From an uncultured Coriobacteriaceae bacterium (GTDB lineage: Bacteria > Actinomycetota > Coriobacteriia > Coriobacteriales > UMGS124): DNA of 31,126 nt. The DNA lies in NCBI GenBank assembly GCA_900539345.1, contig UQBS01000035.1, positions 1 through 31,126 on the forward strand, written 5' to 3'. The notes under the pieces are model-generated. The model saw only the letters and a list, made by a program, of their open reading frames with translations. It had not been told where the DNA came from and ran no database searches. Every line of letters begins with the position of its first letter. Within the stretch, counting starts at the first letter, position 1. Of the stretch, positions 7,739 through 15,064 are shown in pieces. Position numbers and translations under genes: made by a program.

Positions 7739-8497
7739 ATGAAGCTTGAGCCCATCAACCCCGATTTGTTCGAAGCTGCCGACGCCGAGCGCGAGAACGC
7801 TCCCGCCGAGGAGGAAGTCCTGCCCTATATGGGCGACCCCAACGAGGACCACGCCCCCAAGATCAAGGTGGATGACCGCCCCGCGCAGGTGCGCACCGCC
7901 GAGTTGTTCGATCGCATGAAGACCCGCCGCAAGATTCTCCTCTCCCTTCTTGATTTTTGTCGCGAGCCCGCCCTTGTCGAGGACGTAAACGCCCGTGCCG
8001 ACGAGCTCCAGGCAGCGTGCGCCTCTGTGTTCGACGGCCCCGCCATGTGCAACCTGCTTGAGCGCGCCGGCGCTCTTGAGAAGGTCACCGAGACCGAGGC
8101 CCAGGCCCCCGAGGTCGTTGTGGTTGACGGCGTGGAGTGCATGCAGCCTGCCGAGCGCGTCATTGTGCGCTATCAGACCACGCAGGCCGGCATCGAACAG
8201 CTCGAGGCCGACAAGCCCATGGAGCGCCTGAGCGCCATTTTTGATCGCGACGGCATCTATAAACCCATCTACCTGCGTATTCTCAAGGCCTGCACTGAGG
8301 AGGGCGGCAAGAGCGCCAAGCAGCTCGGCGACCTTGTGGACTCCGACCCGCTGCTGCAGGAGCCCCGCTATTGGGCCGCGCATTTCTTCAACATCCTGGG
8401 CGAGTGCGACGCGCTTTCTTGGAAGCACAACTGGTTCACGACCGAGCTGGGATATAAGGCCATCGAGTCCCTCGAGCTCGAGGGCGTCGAAGCTTAG
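7739..8497 (+). CDS. Winged-helix-like protein of molybdoenzyme cluster
   Basis: This 252-aa soluble acidic protein has no signal peptide, membrane segment or cysteine cluster. Residues 1-60 are proline- and acid-rich, the middle is helical, and the last 75 residues (from YLRILKACTEEGGKSAKQL to FTTELGYKAI) look like a winged helix of the kind used for DNA or protein binding. I do not recognise a named family. Its place between a ferredoxin and a TorD-type chaperone suggests a dedicated maturation or regulatory role for the molybdoenzyme. The start is well fixed by AAAGAGGAG 7-8 nt upstream. The 105-nt spacer before it is AT-rich near the start and includes a CAGGCC/GGCCTG inverted repeat. Confidence 0.75.
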   Translation: MKLEPINPDLFEAADAERENAPAEEEVLPYMGDPNEDHAPKIKVDDRPAQVRTAELFDRMKTRRKILLSLLDFCREPALVEDVNARADELQAACASVFDGPAMCNLLERAGALEKVTETEAQAPEVVVVDGVECMQPAERVIVRYQTTQAGIEQLEADKPMERLSAIFDRDGIYKPIYLRILKACTEEGGKSAKQLGDLVDSDPLLQEPRYWAAHFFNILGECDALSWKHNWFTTELGYKAIESLELEGVEA

Positions 8498-8554
8498 ATT
8501 AGCTCGGACTTTCCACAGCTGCGTTCTCCACGGGACTCGTCGCACAGGACGCTC

Positions 8555-8606
8555 CGTGCGCGATACCTAGAGTACTCCAGTAGGCCAAAGGCCCGCACCG
8601 CGCACG
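8555..8606. repeat. Inverted repeat in spacer before chaperone gene
   Basis: CGTGCGCG (8555-8562) is complementary to 8599-8606, and a smaller hairpin GGCC-AAA-GGCC lies between the arms. No T-run follows. The 194-nt spacer may hold a processing site or secondary promoter for the chaperone gene, but I see no strong promoter. Confidence 0.35.
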
Positions 8607-8691
8607 TCGGCATCGCGCGCCTTGCTGTGAAAAGTCCTGAATTTTAACGCTGCGCATCATACATCATGCAAGATATCTAGGAGACCCCACC

Positions 8692-9429
8692 ATGGATACC
8701 GCCAACACCACTGAAGAGATCACGCTTGACGAGTTTGCTCAGACCAACGAGTCCCGCGCCAAGGCGTATGGGCTGCTCAGCCGTCTGTATGCCAAGGAGG
8801 TAGACGACGAGCTGCTTGAGCAGCTGCGCAAGACTGCCTTCCCCGTGCATTCGGGCAGCGCGCTTACCGACGAGGGCAACCGCCTCATGGCCACCTATCT
8901 GAGCAACGTCTGGTCGGGCACGCTGCAGGAGCTTGCGGTGGATTACGTGCATGCGTTTATCGGAAGTGGCATGGACGCCTTCAGCGCTGCCTATCCCTAT
9001 GAGAGCGTCTACACCTCCCCGAAGCGCCTCATGATGCAGGAGGCGCGCGACGAGGTGCTCGCCATTTACCGCAGCCAGGCGCTCGACAAGGCCAAGACAT
9101 GGAAGGAGTCTGAGGACCACGTCGCCATGGAATGCGAGTTCATGGCTGCCATGGCCAAGCGTACCGCCGACGCCTGCCGTGAGGGCGACGAGGACAAGGT
9201 CGCAAGCCTGCTGCTCACCCAGCACAACTTCCTGGCCGACCACCTCTACGCGTGGACGGGCATGATGACGTCGGACATGCGCAAGTTTGCCCGTACCGAT
9301 TTCTACAAGGGCTTGGCAGATTACACCGACGGTTTCCTTGAGAGCGACTTCGACCTTCTCGAGAACGTCCTGGGCATTGAGGACGAGATTGAGGACGTCG
9401 AGGTAGAACCCGCTGCTGAGAAGGCCTAA
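8692..9429 (+). CDS. TorD/DmsD-family molybdoenzyme chaperone
   Basis: This 245-aa all-helical protein is of the TorD/DmsD/NarJ type, cytoplasmic chaperones that bind the twin-arginine signal and apo-form of a molybdoenzyme until cofactor is inserted. Typical marks are YPYESVYTSP (residues 101-110), EDHVAMECEFMAAMA (141 onward), and the later HNFLADHLYAW segment. Length and motif order fit the family; the C-terminus has an acidic extension (IEDEIEDVEVEP). AGGAGA lies 8-9 nt before the ATG. Its natural client here is the Tat-signal molybdoenzyme that begins 6 kb upstream, consistent with a self-contained enzyme-plus-maturation cluster. Confidence 0.9.
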   Translation: MDTANTTEEITLDEFAQTNESRAKAYGLLSRLYAKEVDDELLEQLRKTAFPVHSGSALTDEGNRLMATYLSNVWSGTLQELAVDYVHAFIGSGMDAFSAAYPYESVYTSPKRLMMQEARDEVLAIYRSQALDKAKTWKESEDHVAMECEFMAAMAKRTADACREGDEDKVASLLLTQHNFLADHLYAWTGMMTSDMRKFARTDFYKGLADYTDGFLESDFDLLENVLGIEDEIEDVEVEPAAEKA

Positions 9430-9572
9430 AGCCGTCCGGAGGCTTGCAGTGTAGGGTGAAACGTGCCGCAGGCCCGCCGAGGGCGGGGTGGCTCGGCAAT
9501 CGGGCACATGGGGAGAGCCATCCTGTCCTCAACGAGCCTGCGGCGTACGGGAATGCTCAAGGAGCGGAAGCG

Positions 9573-11465
9573 ATGCGATACATTCAAGACGGCGTGCGGG
9601 CGCGCGCGTATTGCGGTGTCACGGGCACCGGAAAGACTCAGAAGCTGGTGGAAGAGTGCAAAGCCCTCGTCGATGCAGGCGAGAAGCCTGACGGCATCCT
9701 GGTGTTTGCGGCGAGCAGGAGCGCGGCTGCAACGCTTGAGGCGCACCTTGAGGGCGCAGGGGTTGCAGGCGTTCGCGTCATGACTCCCGTGACCTGGGTG
9801 CTCGAGGTGCTCGCAAGCGACGCGGCGCGGGAGTTCACCGGCCGTGAGGCCCATGTGCTCAACGCCTACGAGCAGGATTTCTTCTTTGAAGACATGCGTG
9901 TCAACGGCGCCAAGCAGCATCGCTTGCGCGAGATGCTCAAGTTCTTCTATCGCAGCTGGTCGGAGATGCGCGATGACGAGGACGAGTGGCTCATCACCGT
10001 CGAGGAGAAGGAAATCAATCGCATTGCCAAGGCCGACCTGCATATGCTGCGGGCCTATCATCCCTGCGAGGTTGTGGCCGCCTGCGTGCGCTATCTGACG
10101 TCCGACGCTGCCGTCCTTGAAGGTTTGCGTGCGAAGCACGTGCTGGCCGACGATTGGCGTGCGATGAGCAGGGCCAGCCAGCGCCTGAGCGAGCTTTTGG
10201 CTGGCAAGAGCCTGGCTGTGACCTGGGATACCGTGGCGAGCCTCGTGGGTGAGGAACCTTATGGTTACGCTGAAGGTCTGGTTGAACTTGAGGTTGAGTG
10301 TTCGGCTCTTGAGCGCGTTGACCTGGATGAGTTCATGGGTTCTGCCTGCGCGTATGAGGTGGTTGCAAACCTCTTCAAACAAGATTGCATCACCGTGGAG
10401 GTGCCTTCCGGGACTTGTGCGGAGGCTGGAGCTCCGCACGTGCGCATGGTCGGCATGCTTGACAAGGAGCCTGCAAACGTCGTGGGCGCCGTGCGCGAGG
10501 CACTTGAGGCGGGCGTGAAGCCCGACGACATCTTCGTGACGGCAGGACGTGCCTGCTGGGTGGGCCGCATGAGGGGTGCACTCGAACGCTCGGGCATCTC
10601 TGCCAGCTGCGTTGAGGACGTGGCGTATCTGCACGGTGACATTCGCGACGCCGATAAGTGCGCCGGCATGGCGATGGCCAACGCCGTGCGCCTGGTGGCC
10701 GACCCCGAGTGCTGTCTTGCCTGGCGTTGCTGGTGCGGCTTCGGCGACCATCTGTGCCGCTCGGCGGCCTTCTCCGACCTTGCGCATGCCCTTGAGGGCA
10801 CTGACGAGGTCAAACTGCGTGACCTGCTCTTTGCCCTTATAGGCGATGGGGAGCTTTCCGTGGGCGGCGACATGCTCGACCGTGAGCGCGTCGAGCAGCG
10901 CGTACGTGAGGGCAGGGCCATGCTCGAGGAGGCCAAGGGTCTTACGGGCGCTGGGCTCGTCAGCGTGATTCGCAAGCATGTGTGCGCGCAGGGCCAGGAA
11001 ACTCCCGAGTTCGACGCGCTCATCGGTGAGGTTGCGGCGCACGAGTGCGCCCGCGAGCTGCTTTCCCGCATCGATGCGGCGTTTATTCCGCAGGTGCCTG
11101 CCGAGGGTTGCGTGCGCGTGGGTACGCTCGACTCCCTTATCGGCCAGACGCCTCGGGTGCTTATCGTCTGCGGCCTCACGAACGGCCTCTATCCCGAAAA
11201 GGGATATTTCGACTTGCTTCAGAAGACGATCGACGACCAGGCGAAAATGCATGAGCGCCTCATTGAGCAACTCATCGAGGTGTGCGGCAAGGCGGGGGAG
11301 AGGCTCGTTCTTTCCGGTTTCACTCATGCCGACATTCTTGACGCTGAGCCGATGAAGCTCATGAGCGAGCGCATCCGTCTGCGTAACGGTCATCGCGTCT
11401 GCGAATTTGCGCCGAGTGCCGTCATTGATTACGTCACCGGAGCAAAGACGACCTACGAGAGATAG
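9573..11465 (+). CDS. Degenerate UvrD-like superfamily I P-loop protein
   Basis: This 630-aa protein has an intact Walker A (GVTGTGKT, residues 15-22) at the extreme N-terminus, where UvrD/PcrA helicases carry it. Near the C-terminus, VRVGTLDSLIG (514-524) and VLIVCGLTNGLYP (529-541) mirror UvrD motif V and its following strand. I cannot find a convincing Walker B DExx box or the usual motif III, so helicase activity is doubtful. It follows the chaperone gene by 143 nt without a terminator and is closed by a strong terminator, so it may share the molybdoenzyme transcript. The ATG at 9573 has AAGGAG at 9559-9564; a longer frame 43 codons upstream has no comparable site. Alternatives are a degraded RecB/AddA-like subunit or a nucleotide switch. 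Confidence 0.75.
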   Translation: MRYIQDGVRARAYCGVTGTGKTQKLVEECKALVDAGEKPDGILVFAASRSAAATLEAHLEGAGVAGVRVMTPVTWVLEVLASDAAREFTGREAHVLNAYEQDFFFEDMRVNGAKQHRLREMLKFFYRSWSEMRDDEDEWLITVEEKEINRIAKADLHMLRAYHPCEVVAACVRYLTSDAAVLEGLRAKHVLADDWRAMSRASQRLSELLAGKSLAVTWDTVASLVGEEPYGYAEGLVELEVECSALERVDLDEFMGSACAYEVVANLFKQDCITVEVPSGTCAEAGAPHVRMVGMLDKEPANVVGAVREALEAGVKPDDIFVTAGRACWVGRMRGALERSGISASCVEDVAYLHGDIRDADKCAGMAMANAVRLVADPECCLAWRCWCGFGDHLCRSAAFSDLAHALEGTDEVKLRDLLFALIGDGELSVGGDMLDRERVEQRVREGRAMLEEAKGLTGAGLVSVIRKHVCAQGQETPEFDALIGEVAAHECARELLSRIDAAFIPQVPAEGCVRVGTLDSLIGQTPRVLIVCGLTNGLYPEKGYFDLLQKTIDDQAKMHERLIEQLIEVCGKAGERLVLSGFTHADILDAEPMKLMSERIRLRNGHRVCEFAPSAVIDYVTGAKTTYER

Positions 11466-11470
11466 TCCAG

Positions 11471-11510
11471 CGCCGGCGGCGGTGTATGCTGCCGCCGGCG
11501 TTTTGCTTTC
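11471..11510 (+). terminator. Strong rho-independent terminator
   Basis: CGCCGGCGGC (11471-11480) pairs perfectly with 11491-11500 and the stem can extend by further pairs at both ends. It is followed by TTTTGCTTTC. It starts five nt after the stop of the UvrD-like gene and separates it from the TIM-barrel-like gene. Confidence 0.85.
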
Positions 11511-11545
11511 CCCAAGCAGCCCAATCTCGAAAGGCCGTACCCCTT

Positions 11546-12409
11546 ATGATTGATTACACTGTGCCCGACTTTACGGTCGGACTTAAACGAAACCTGGTGT
11601 TTGCCCAGGTCATGCGGGATTGCCCGCAGTTTTTCTTCGACGACGTGCGCATTCAGAGCGTCTACGGCTGTTTTCCGGGGTGCATGCTCAACGGCGGCCG
11701 CGCCTTTGTGAGGGACCCGTATACGCCCGAACAGGTTGAGATGACGTTCCAAGCGCTCGATGGCCTGGGTTTGCAGGCGCGTCTCACATTCACGAACATG
11801 CTGGTGGAGGAGAAGCACCTGGCTGACCCCTACTTCAACATGATCCTTGAGACGGCCGCCAAGCACGGAGCGGGTGTCATCGTATATTCCGACCTGGTAG
11901 ATGAGTACATCAAGACTCGCTACCCCCAGATGGAACGCACGCTTTCCACCACGCGCGAGATTCTTGATGCCGACGAGCTCACGCGCGCGTTGGAGGCCTA
12001 CGACATGGTGGTGCTCAACTACAACCTCAACAAGGACTATGCCTTCCTCGACAAGGTTGCGCATACCGACAAGCTCGAGGTCATGGCAAACGAGCTGTGC
12101 AATCCGGCTTGCCCGCATCGCCAGGAGCACTACCTCCATAACAGTGCCGACCAGCTCGCAGGGAGGCTCACGGAGTTTCGACGGTGCAACTTGGCGGGTA
12201 AGGACTTCTTCAAGCTCGCTCCTACGAGTCCCACCATTCTCACGAACGAGAATGTGCGCGAGCTCCACGCGCGCTATGGTGTGCCGAGGTTCAAGCTGGT
12301 GGGTCGCGGTGTGGCGGGGGATGTGAACCTGGAGAGCTATCTGTACTATTTGGTGCGCCCCGAGCATCGCGACGGCCTGCGGCATGCGATCAAGATGATG
12401 CTAGGCTAG
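11546..12409 (+). CDS. Conserved TIM-barrel-like protein with Cys motif
   Basis: This 287-aa soluble protein resembles an uncharacterised family found across anaerobic Firmicutes and Coriobacteria. Recognisable blocks are VYGCFPGCMLNGGRAF near residue 40, RLTFTNMLVEEKHL near 80, VVLNYNLNKDY near 155, and NELCNPACPHRQEHY near 180. The last, with Cys-x3-Cys-Pro, recalls the cysteine region of U32-type TIM-barrel proteins that hold an Fe-S cluster, but that link is tentative. Alternating strands and helices fit a beta/alpha barrel. Function is unknown. The ATG at 11546 is preceded by GAAAGG about 12 nt upstream, a longer gap than usual here. It lies just after a terminator and so probably has its own promoter. 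Confidence 0.7.
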   Translation: MIDYTVPDFTVGLKRNLVFAQVMRDCPQFFFDDVRIQSVYGCFPGCMLNGGRAFVRDPYTPEQVEMTFQALDGLGLQARLTFTNMLVEEKHLADPYFNMILETAAKHGAGVIVYSDLVDEYIKTRYPQMERTLSTTREILDADELTRALEAYDMVVLNYNLNKDYAFLDKVAHTDKLEVMANELCNPACPHRQEHYLHNSADQLAGRLTEFRRCNLAGKDFFKLAPTSPTILTNENVRELHARYGVPRFKLVGRGVAGDVNLESYLYYLVRPEHRDGLRHAIKMMLG

Positions 12410-12434
12410 CTTTTGCGCCGAAACCTGATGCGCA

Positions 12435-12463
12435 TTGTGGGCCTGAGGACGGGTGCCTAGTGC
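12435..12463 (+). promoter_or_regulatory. Possible promoter of trigger-factor-like gene
   Basis: TTGTGG (12435-12440) and TAGTGC (12458-12463) are separated by 17 bp, with a TGCTAAGGT extended -10-like sequence overlapping. The matches are moderate and the 70-nt leader ends in a GAGGGGA ribosome binding site. Confidence 0.25.
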
Positions 12464-12534
12464 TAAGGTTTCATGCGAGTGTTTTTATTGGAGAGGGCGC
12501 GGCGGCGACGCCTCGCAGACGAGGGGATTTTCAT

Positions 12535-13653
12535 ATGACTAAGACTGCCGTTACCCTGGGCAAGCTGCTTGCCATTAAGCCGGAGCACGAGGTGCCCAGC
12601 CCGGGCGACATTGTTGAGTACGCCTACGAGAAGGGCGACATGCCTGTGACGGTGACGGTCACTACCGATGTGGCCGGCATTGTGACGTTCATGGTCACCG
12701 CCGATGCCGACGAGATGGAGTACTCCCTGGAGGCCGCGCGTAAGGCCCTTGTGCGCACCACCGGCAACGATCCCGACAAGGCCGGGTCCCTCGACCGCGC
12801 CCGTGCGACGTTTGGTGCGCAGGCGTTCGATCAGAACGTCCTCTACCTCGCCAAGCAGCGCCTTCTGTGCCTGGCCTACATGCGTACGGGAATTCTTCCG
12901 TTCCTGCTTCCTGACTTTCCCCACAACGAGGTTCATACCGAGGGCAAGGACTTTACGTTTATGGCCCGCGTCCGCCTGCGTCCCCGCGGCACGGTGGAGG
13001 ACTTCTCGCCTGTTCACTTTGCGTTTCCGGCAAAGCCCGAGGTCACGGACAAGGACCTCGATGACTTTGTGAGCCAGATGATGGGCGGCATGATCAACAT
13101 GGACGCCGTGCCCGAGGAGGCGCGCGCCGGCATGGAGCGCCTGCGCGGCCAGGCGCGCGAGGCATGCGAGAAGAAGCGCGACAACGAGTGGTGGGGCACC
13201 CTCATGGATGCTGCCGGTGAGGAGTTCTCCAACATGCGCTTGATGTCTGCCCCCGGCGAGCGCTACGTGGTCCAGCTCGCCGAGCTCATGGCAAACCAGT
13301 TGGCCGAGCAAATCGAGCGCTCTGGTCGTAGCTGGGACGACTTTACGAACGATCCCGAATTCGACATGAACGAATTCAAGCAGAGCATGATGGCCAACGC
13401 CGAGCTCTCGCTGCGCCGCGGCATGGCTCTGGACTGCGTGGCCGCCCATGAGGGCATAACGCTTTCGGAGGAGGACATTCTCGCGCTGCTGGGCCCCGTG
13501 GCGTCGGGTGCCGAGGGCATCGCCGCCCAGGCCATGATCGACAACGGCCAGCTCCCGCAGCTTGTCGAGGTCGCCATGCGCGCCAAGGCAAGCGACTGGC
13601 TTGCAAAGAACGCCGTGGACACGGCCGGCGAGCACGACGAGGCTGCGGAGTAA
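12535..13653 (+). CDS. Trigger-factor-like chaperone without clear ribosome-binding domain
   Basis: This is a 372-aa protein. Its second half matches the helical C-terminal (SurA-like) domain of trigger factor in layout: MANQLAEQIERSGRSWDDF, then a run of RRGMALDCVAAHEGITLSEED (split over residues about 290-315), then VEVAMRAKASDWLAKNAVD at the end. The first 150 residues are beta-rich and carry a KGDMPVTVTV stretch, but I do not see the GFRxGxxP signature used to dock on the ribosome, nor a clear FKBP core. It may be a paralog of trigger factor with a different job, or a very diverged one. GAGGGGA lies 8 nt before the ATG at 12535. An upstream in-frame start 25 codons earlier has no ribosome site. 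Confidence 0.75.
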   Translation: MTKTAVTLGKLLAIKPEHEVPSPGDIVEYAYEKGDMPVTVTVTTDVAGIVTFMVTADADEMEYSLEAARKALVRTTGNDPDKAGSLDRARATFGAQAFDQNVLYLAKQRLLCLAYMRTGILPFLLPDFPHNEVHTEGKDFTFMARVRLRPRGTVEDFSPVHFAFPAKPEVTDKDLDDFVSQMMGGMINMDAVPEEARAGMERLRGQAREACEKKRDNEWWGTLMDAAGEEFSNMRLMSAPGERYVVQLAELMANQLAEQIERSGRSWDDFTNDPEFDMNEFKQSMMANAELSLRRGMALDCVAAHEGITLSEEDILALLGPVASGAEGIAAQAMIDNGQLPQLVEVAMRAKASDWLAKNAVDTAGEHDEAAE

Positions 13654-13708
13654 CCGGGTGGCCTGACTCCAAGCGGTTGCGTTTGTAGGGTAACCTGGAA
13701 CAACTTGG

Positions 13709-13728
13709 AGCGATTGAGAGCGATTGAC
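13709..13728. repeat. 10-bp perfect tandem duplication
   Basis: GAGCGATTGA is repeated head to tail at 13709-13718 and 13719-13728, directly before a terminator. It probably arose by slippage. No function is evident. Confidence 0.6.
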
Positions 13729-13729
13729 A

Positions 13730-13779
13730 AAAAGGCGCTTCGCCCGTCTCGACTGGAGAACTCGGGCGAGGCGCCTTTT
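13730..13779. terminator. Bidirectional terminator between convergent genes
   Basis: The arms 13730-13746 and 13763-13779 form a 17-bp stem with one G-U pair. The stem opens with AAAAGGCGC and closes with GCGCCTTTT, giving a U-run on either strand. It lies between the rightward trigger-factor-like gene and the leftward LysR gene and can serve both. Confidence 0.8.
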
Positions 13780-13911
13780 CGTTTGCTGCCAGGTGTTGTG
13801 AGCAGGTAGGTTGCTACTTTGGCTGAACGAGCGTAACCAGACGATTCGCATGATGAGCGGCATCGGGTGCATTCGGTCGGCGCCTGCGTGCAAATCGGCT
13901 CGTGGGCGCCG

Positions 13912-14853
13912 CTACTCCGTGCGCTTGCGGGGCTGCGTGACGAGCGTGGATCCCGAGATGATGGACTCGAGCTCCTCAATGTAGCGCTGGACCAGCTCGG
14001 TGGGCTTGCGCTCGCCGTGCATGATGTAGCCCACGCGCATGGTCTCGTTCGTCTCCAGCGGAATGGCCACGATCTCCTGCTCCATCTCGCTGGAAAGAAC
14101 GCCTGTTGAGAGCGTGTAGCCTTTGCCGCGAATGAGCAGGTTGGTAAGGGTGCCGCGGTCCGAATAGGTGATGTTGCGGCTGTGGGGCAGCGCCGCGAGG
14201 GGCTCTTCGGCGAAGTGGAACGAGTTGGTCGTACCCTGCTCGAAGGAGTAGCGTGGGTATTCGTCGAGGTCGGAGAGTTTGAGCGAGGCCTTGCCGGCCA
14301 GGGGATGCTGCGCGCTGACAAAGACGTGCGGTGTCGCTTCGAAAAGCTGCGTAAAGTGCAGGTCGGCATCTTCCATGACGCGCGTAAGGGCTCGCTCGTT
14401 GAAATCATTGAGGAAGAGCAAGCCAATATCGCTGTGGAATTCCTGAACGTCGCGAATGATTTCGCTGGTACGGGTCTCGCGGAACGTGAAGTCGTAGGCA
14501 TCGGCTTCACAGGCGTTGACGATGTTGATGAAGGCCTGCACGGCGAAGGCGTAGTGCTGGGTGGAAATGGCAAGGCGGGCGCGCCTGTTGTTGGACGTCT
14601 TGTTGACGAAGCGCTCGCTGAGCAGGTCGGCCTGCTCCACGACCTGGCGGGCATAGCCGAGCAGCTCGGTGCCTTCGGCCGTGAGCGTGAGGCCGCGGTT
14701 GGAGCGCAGGAAGATGCTCACACCGAGTTCGGATTCGAGGTCCTTGATCGCCATGGAGAGCGTGGACTGCGACACATAGAGTTCGTGGGCTGCCGCGTTG
14801 AAGGAGCCCGACTGGGCGACCTCAATGAGATAGCGCAGCTGTTGCAGTGTCAT
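13912..14853 (-). CDS. LysR-family transcriptional regulator
   Basis: This 313-aa protein begins with the typical LysR winged helix-turn-helix (MTLQQLRYLIEVAQSGSFN, then AAHELYVSQSTLSMAIKDLE and LGVSIFLRSNRGLTLT; residues 1-65). A linker helix and a periplasmic-binding-protein-like effector domain (about 90-300) follow. The inducer cannot be told. The start is supported by GAAAGAAGG six nt upstream. It is divergent from an FtsH-like ATPase gene with a 211-bp shared spacer containing an ACAC-N5-GTGT inverted repeat, so control of itself and possibly of that ATPase is likely. Confidence 0.92.
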   Translation of the reverse strand: MTLQQLRYLIEVAQSGSFNAAAHELYVSQSTLSMAIKDLESELGVSIFLRSNRGLTLTAEGTELLGYARQVVEQADLLSERFVNKTSNNRRARLAISTQHYAFAVQAFINIVNACEADAYDFTFRETRTSEIIRDVQEFHSDIGLLFLNDFNERALTRVMEDADLHFTQLFEATPHVFVSAQHPLAGKASLKLSDLDEYPRYSFEQGTTNSFHFAEEPLAALPHSRNITYSDRGTLTNLLIRGKGYTLSTGVLSSEMEQEIVAIPLETNETMRVGYIMHGERKPTELVQRYIEELESIISGSTLVTQPRKRTE

Positions 14854-14880
14854 GACGGGCCTTCTTTCATGTGCAGTGAT

Positions 14881-14910
14881 ACACGTAATGTGTGATTGTG
14901 CGAAAGTATA
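14881..14910 (-). promoter_or_regulatory. LysR autoregulatory region: inverted repeat and -10
   Basis: On the minus strand, TATACT (14905-14910) is a good -10 hexamer. The transcript would then begin near 14898. The inverted repeat ACACGTAATGTGT (14881-14893) lies just inside the transcribed region, suitable for autorepression. I see no good -35 match. Binding by the adjacent LysR protein is inferred. Confidence 0.35.
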
Positions 14911-15064
14911 AAAATCGATGGGCGTTCCTGCTTTAAAACGAGCTTGCCATATGGGGAAAAAGCAAAAAGCCCAAAAACCAATGGGGTATCATGGTCCGAC
15001 GTGCCGATTGGGCACAGCCTGCTCGCCGCCGCGGGGCGGTGGATTCAATGAAAGGACGTTGCCC

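Noticed and set aside
6371..8545. Antisense open frame opposite the ferredoxin and winged-helix genes
   Set aside because: Same codon-bias shadow; no ribosome site and no recognisable motif.
9426..11393. Antisense open frame opposite the UvrD-like gene
   Set aside because: The sense strand has Walker A and a good ribosome site; the antisense translation is histidine/arginine-rich and featureless.
12463..13893. Antisense open frame opposite the trigger-factor-like gene
   Set aside because: Shadow of the strongly biased sense frame; it would also read through the convergent terminator.
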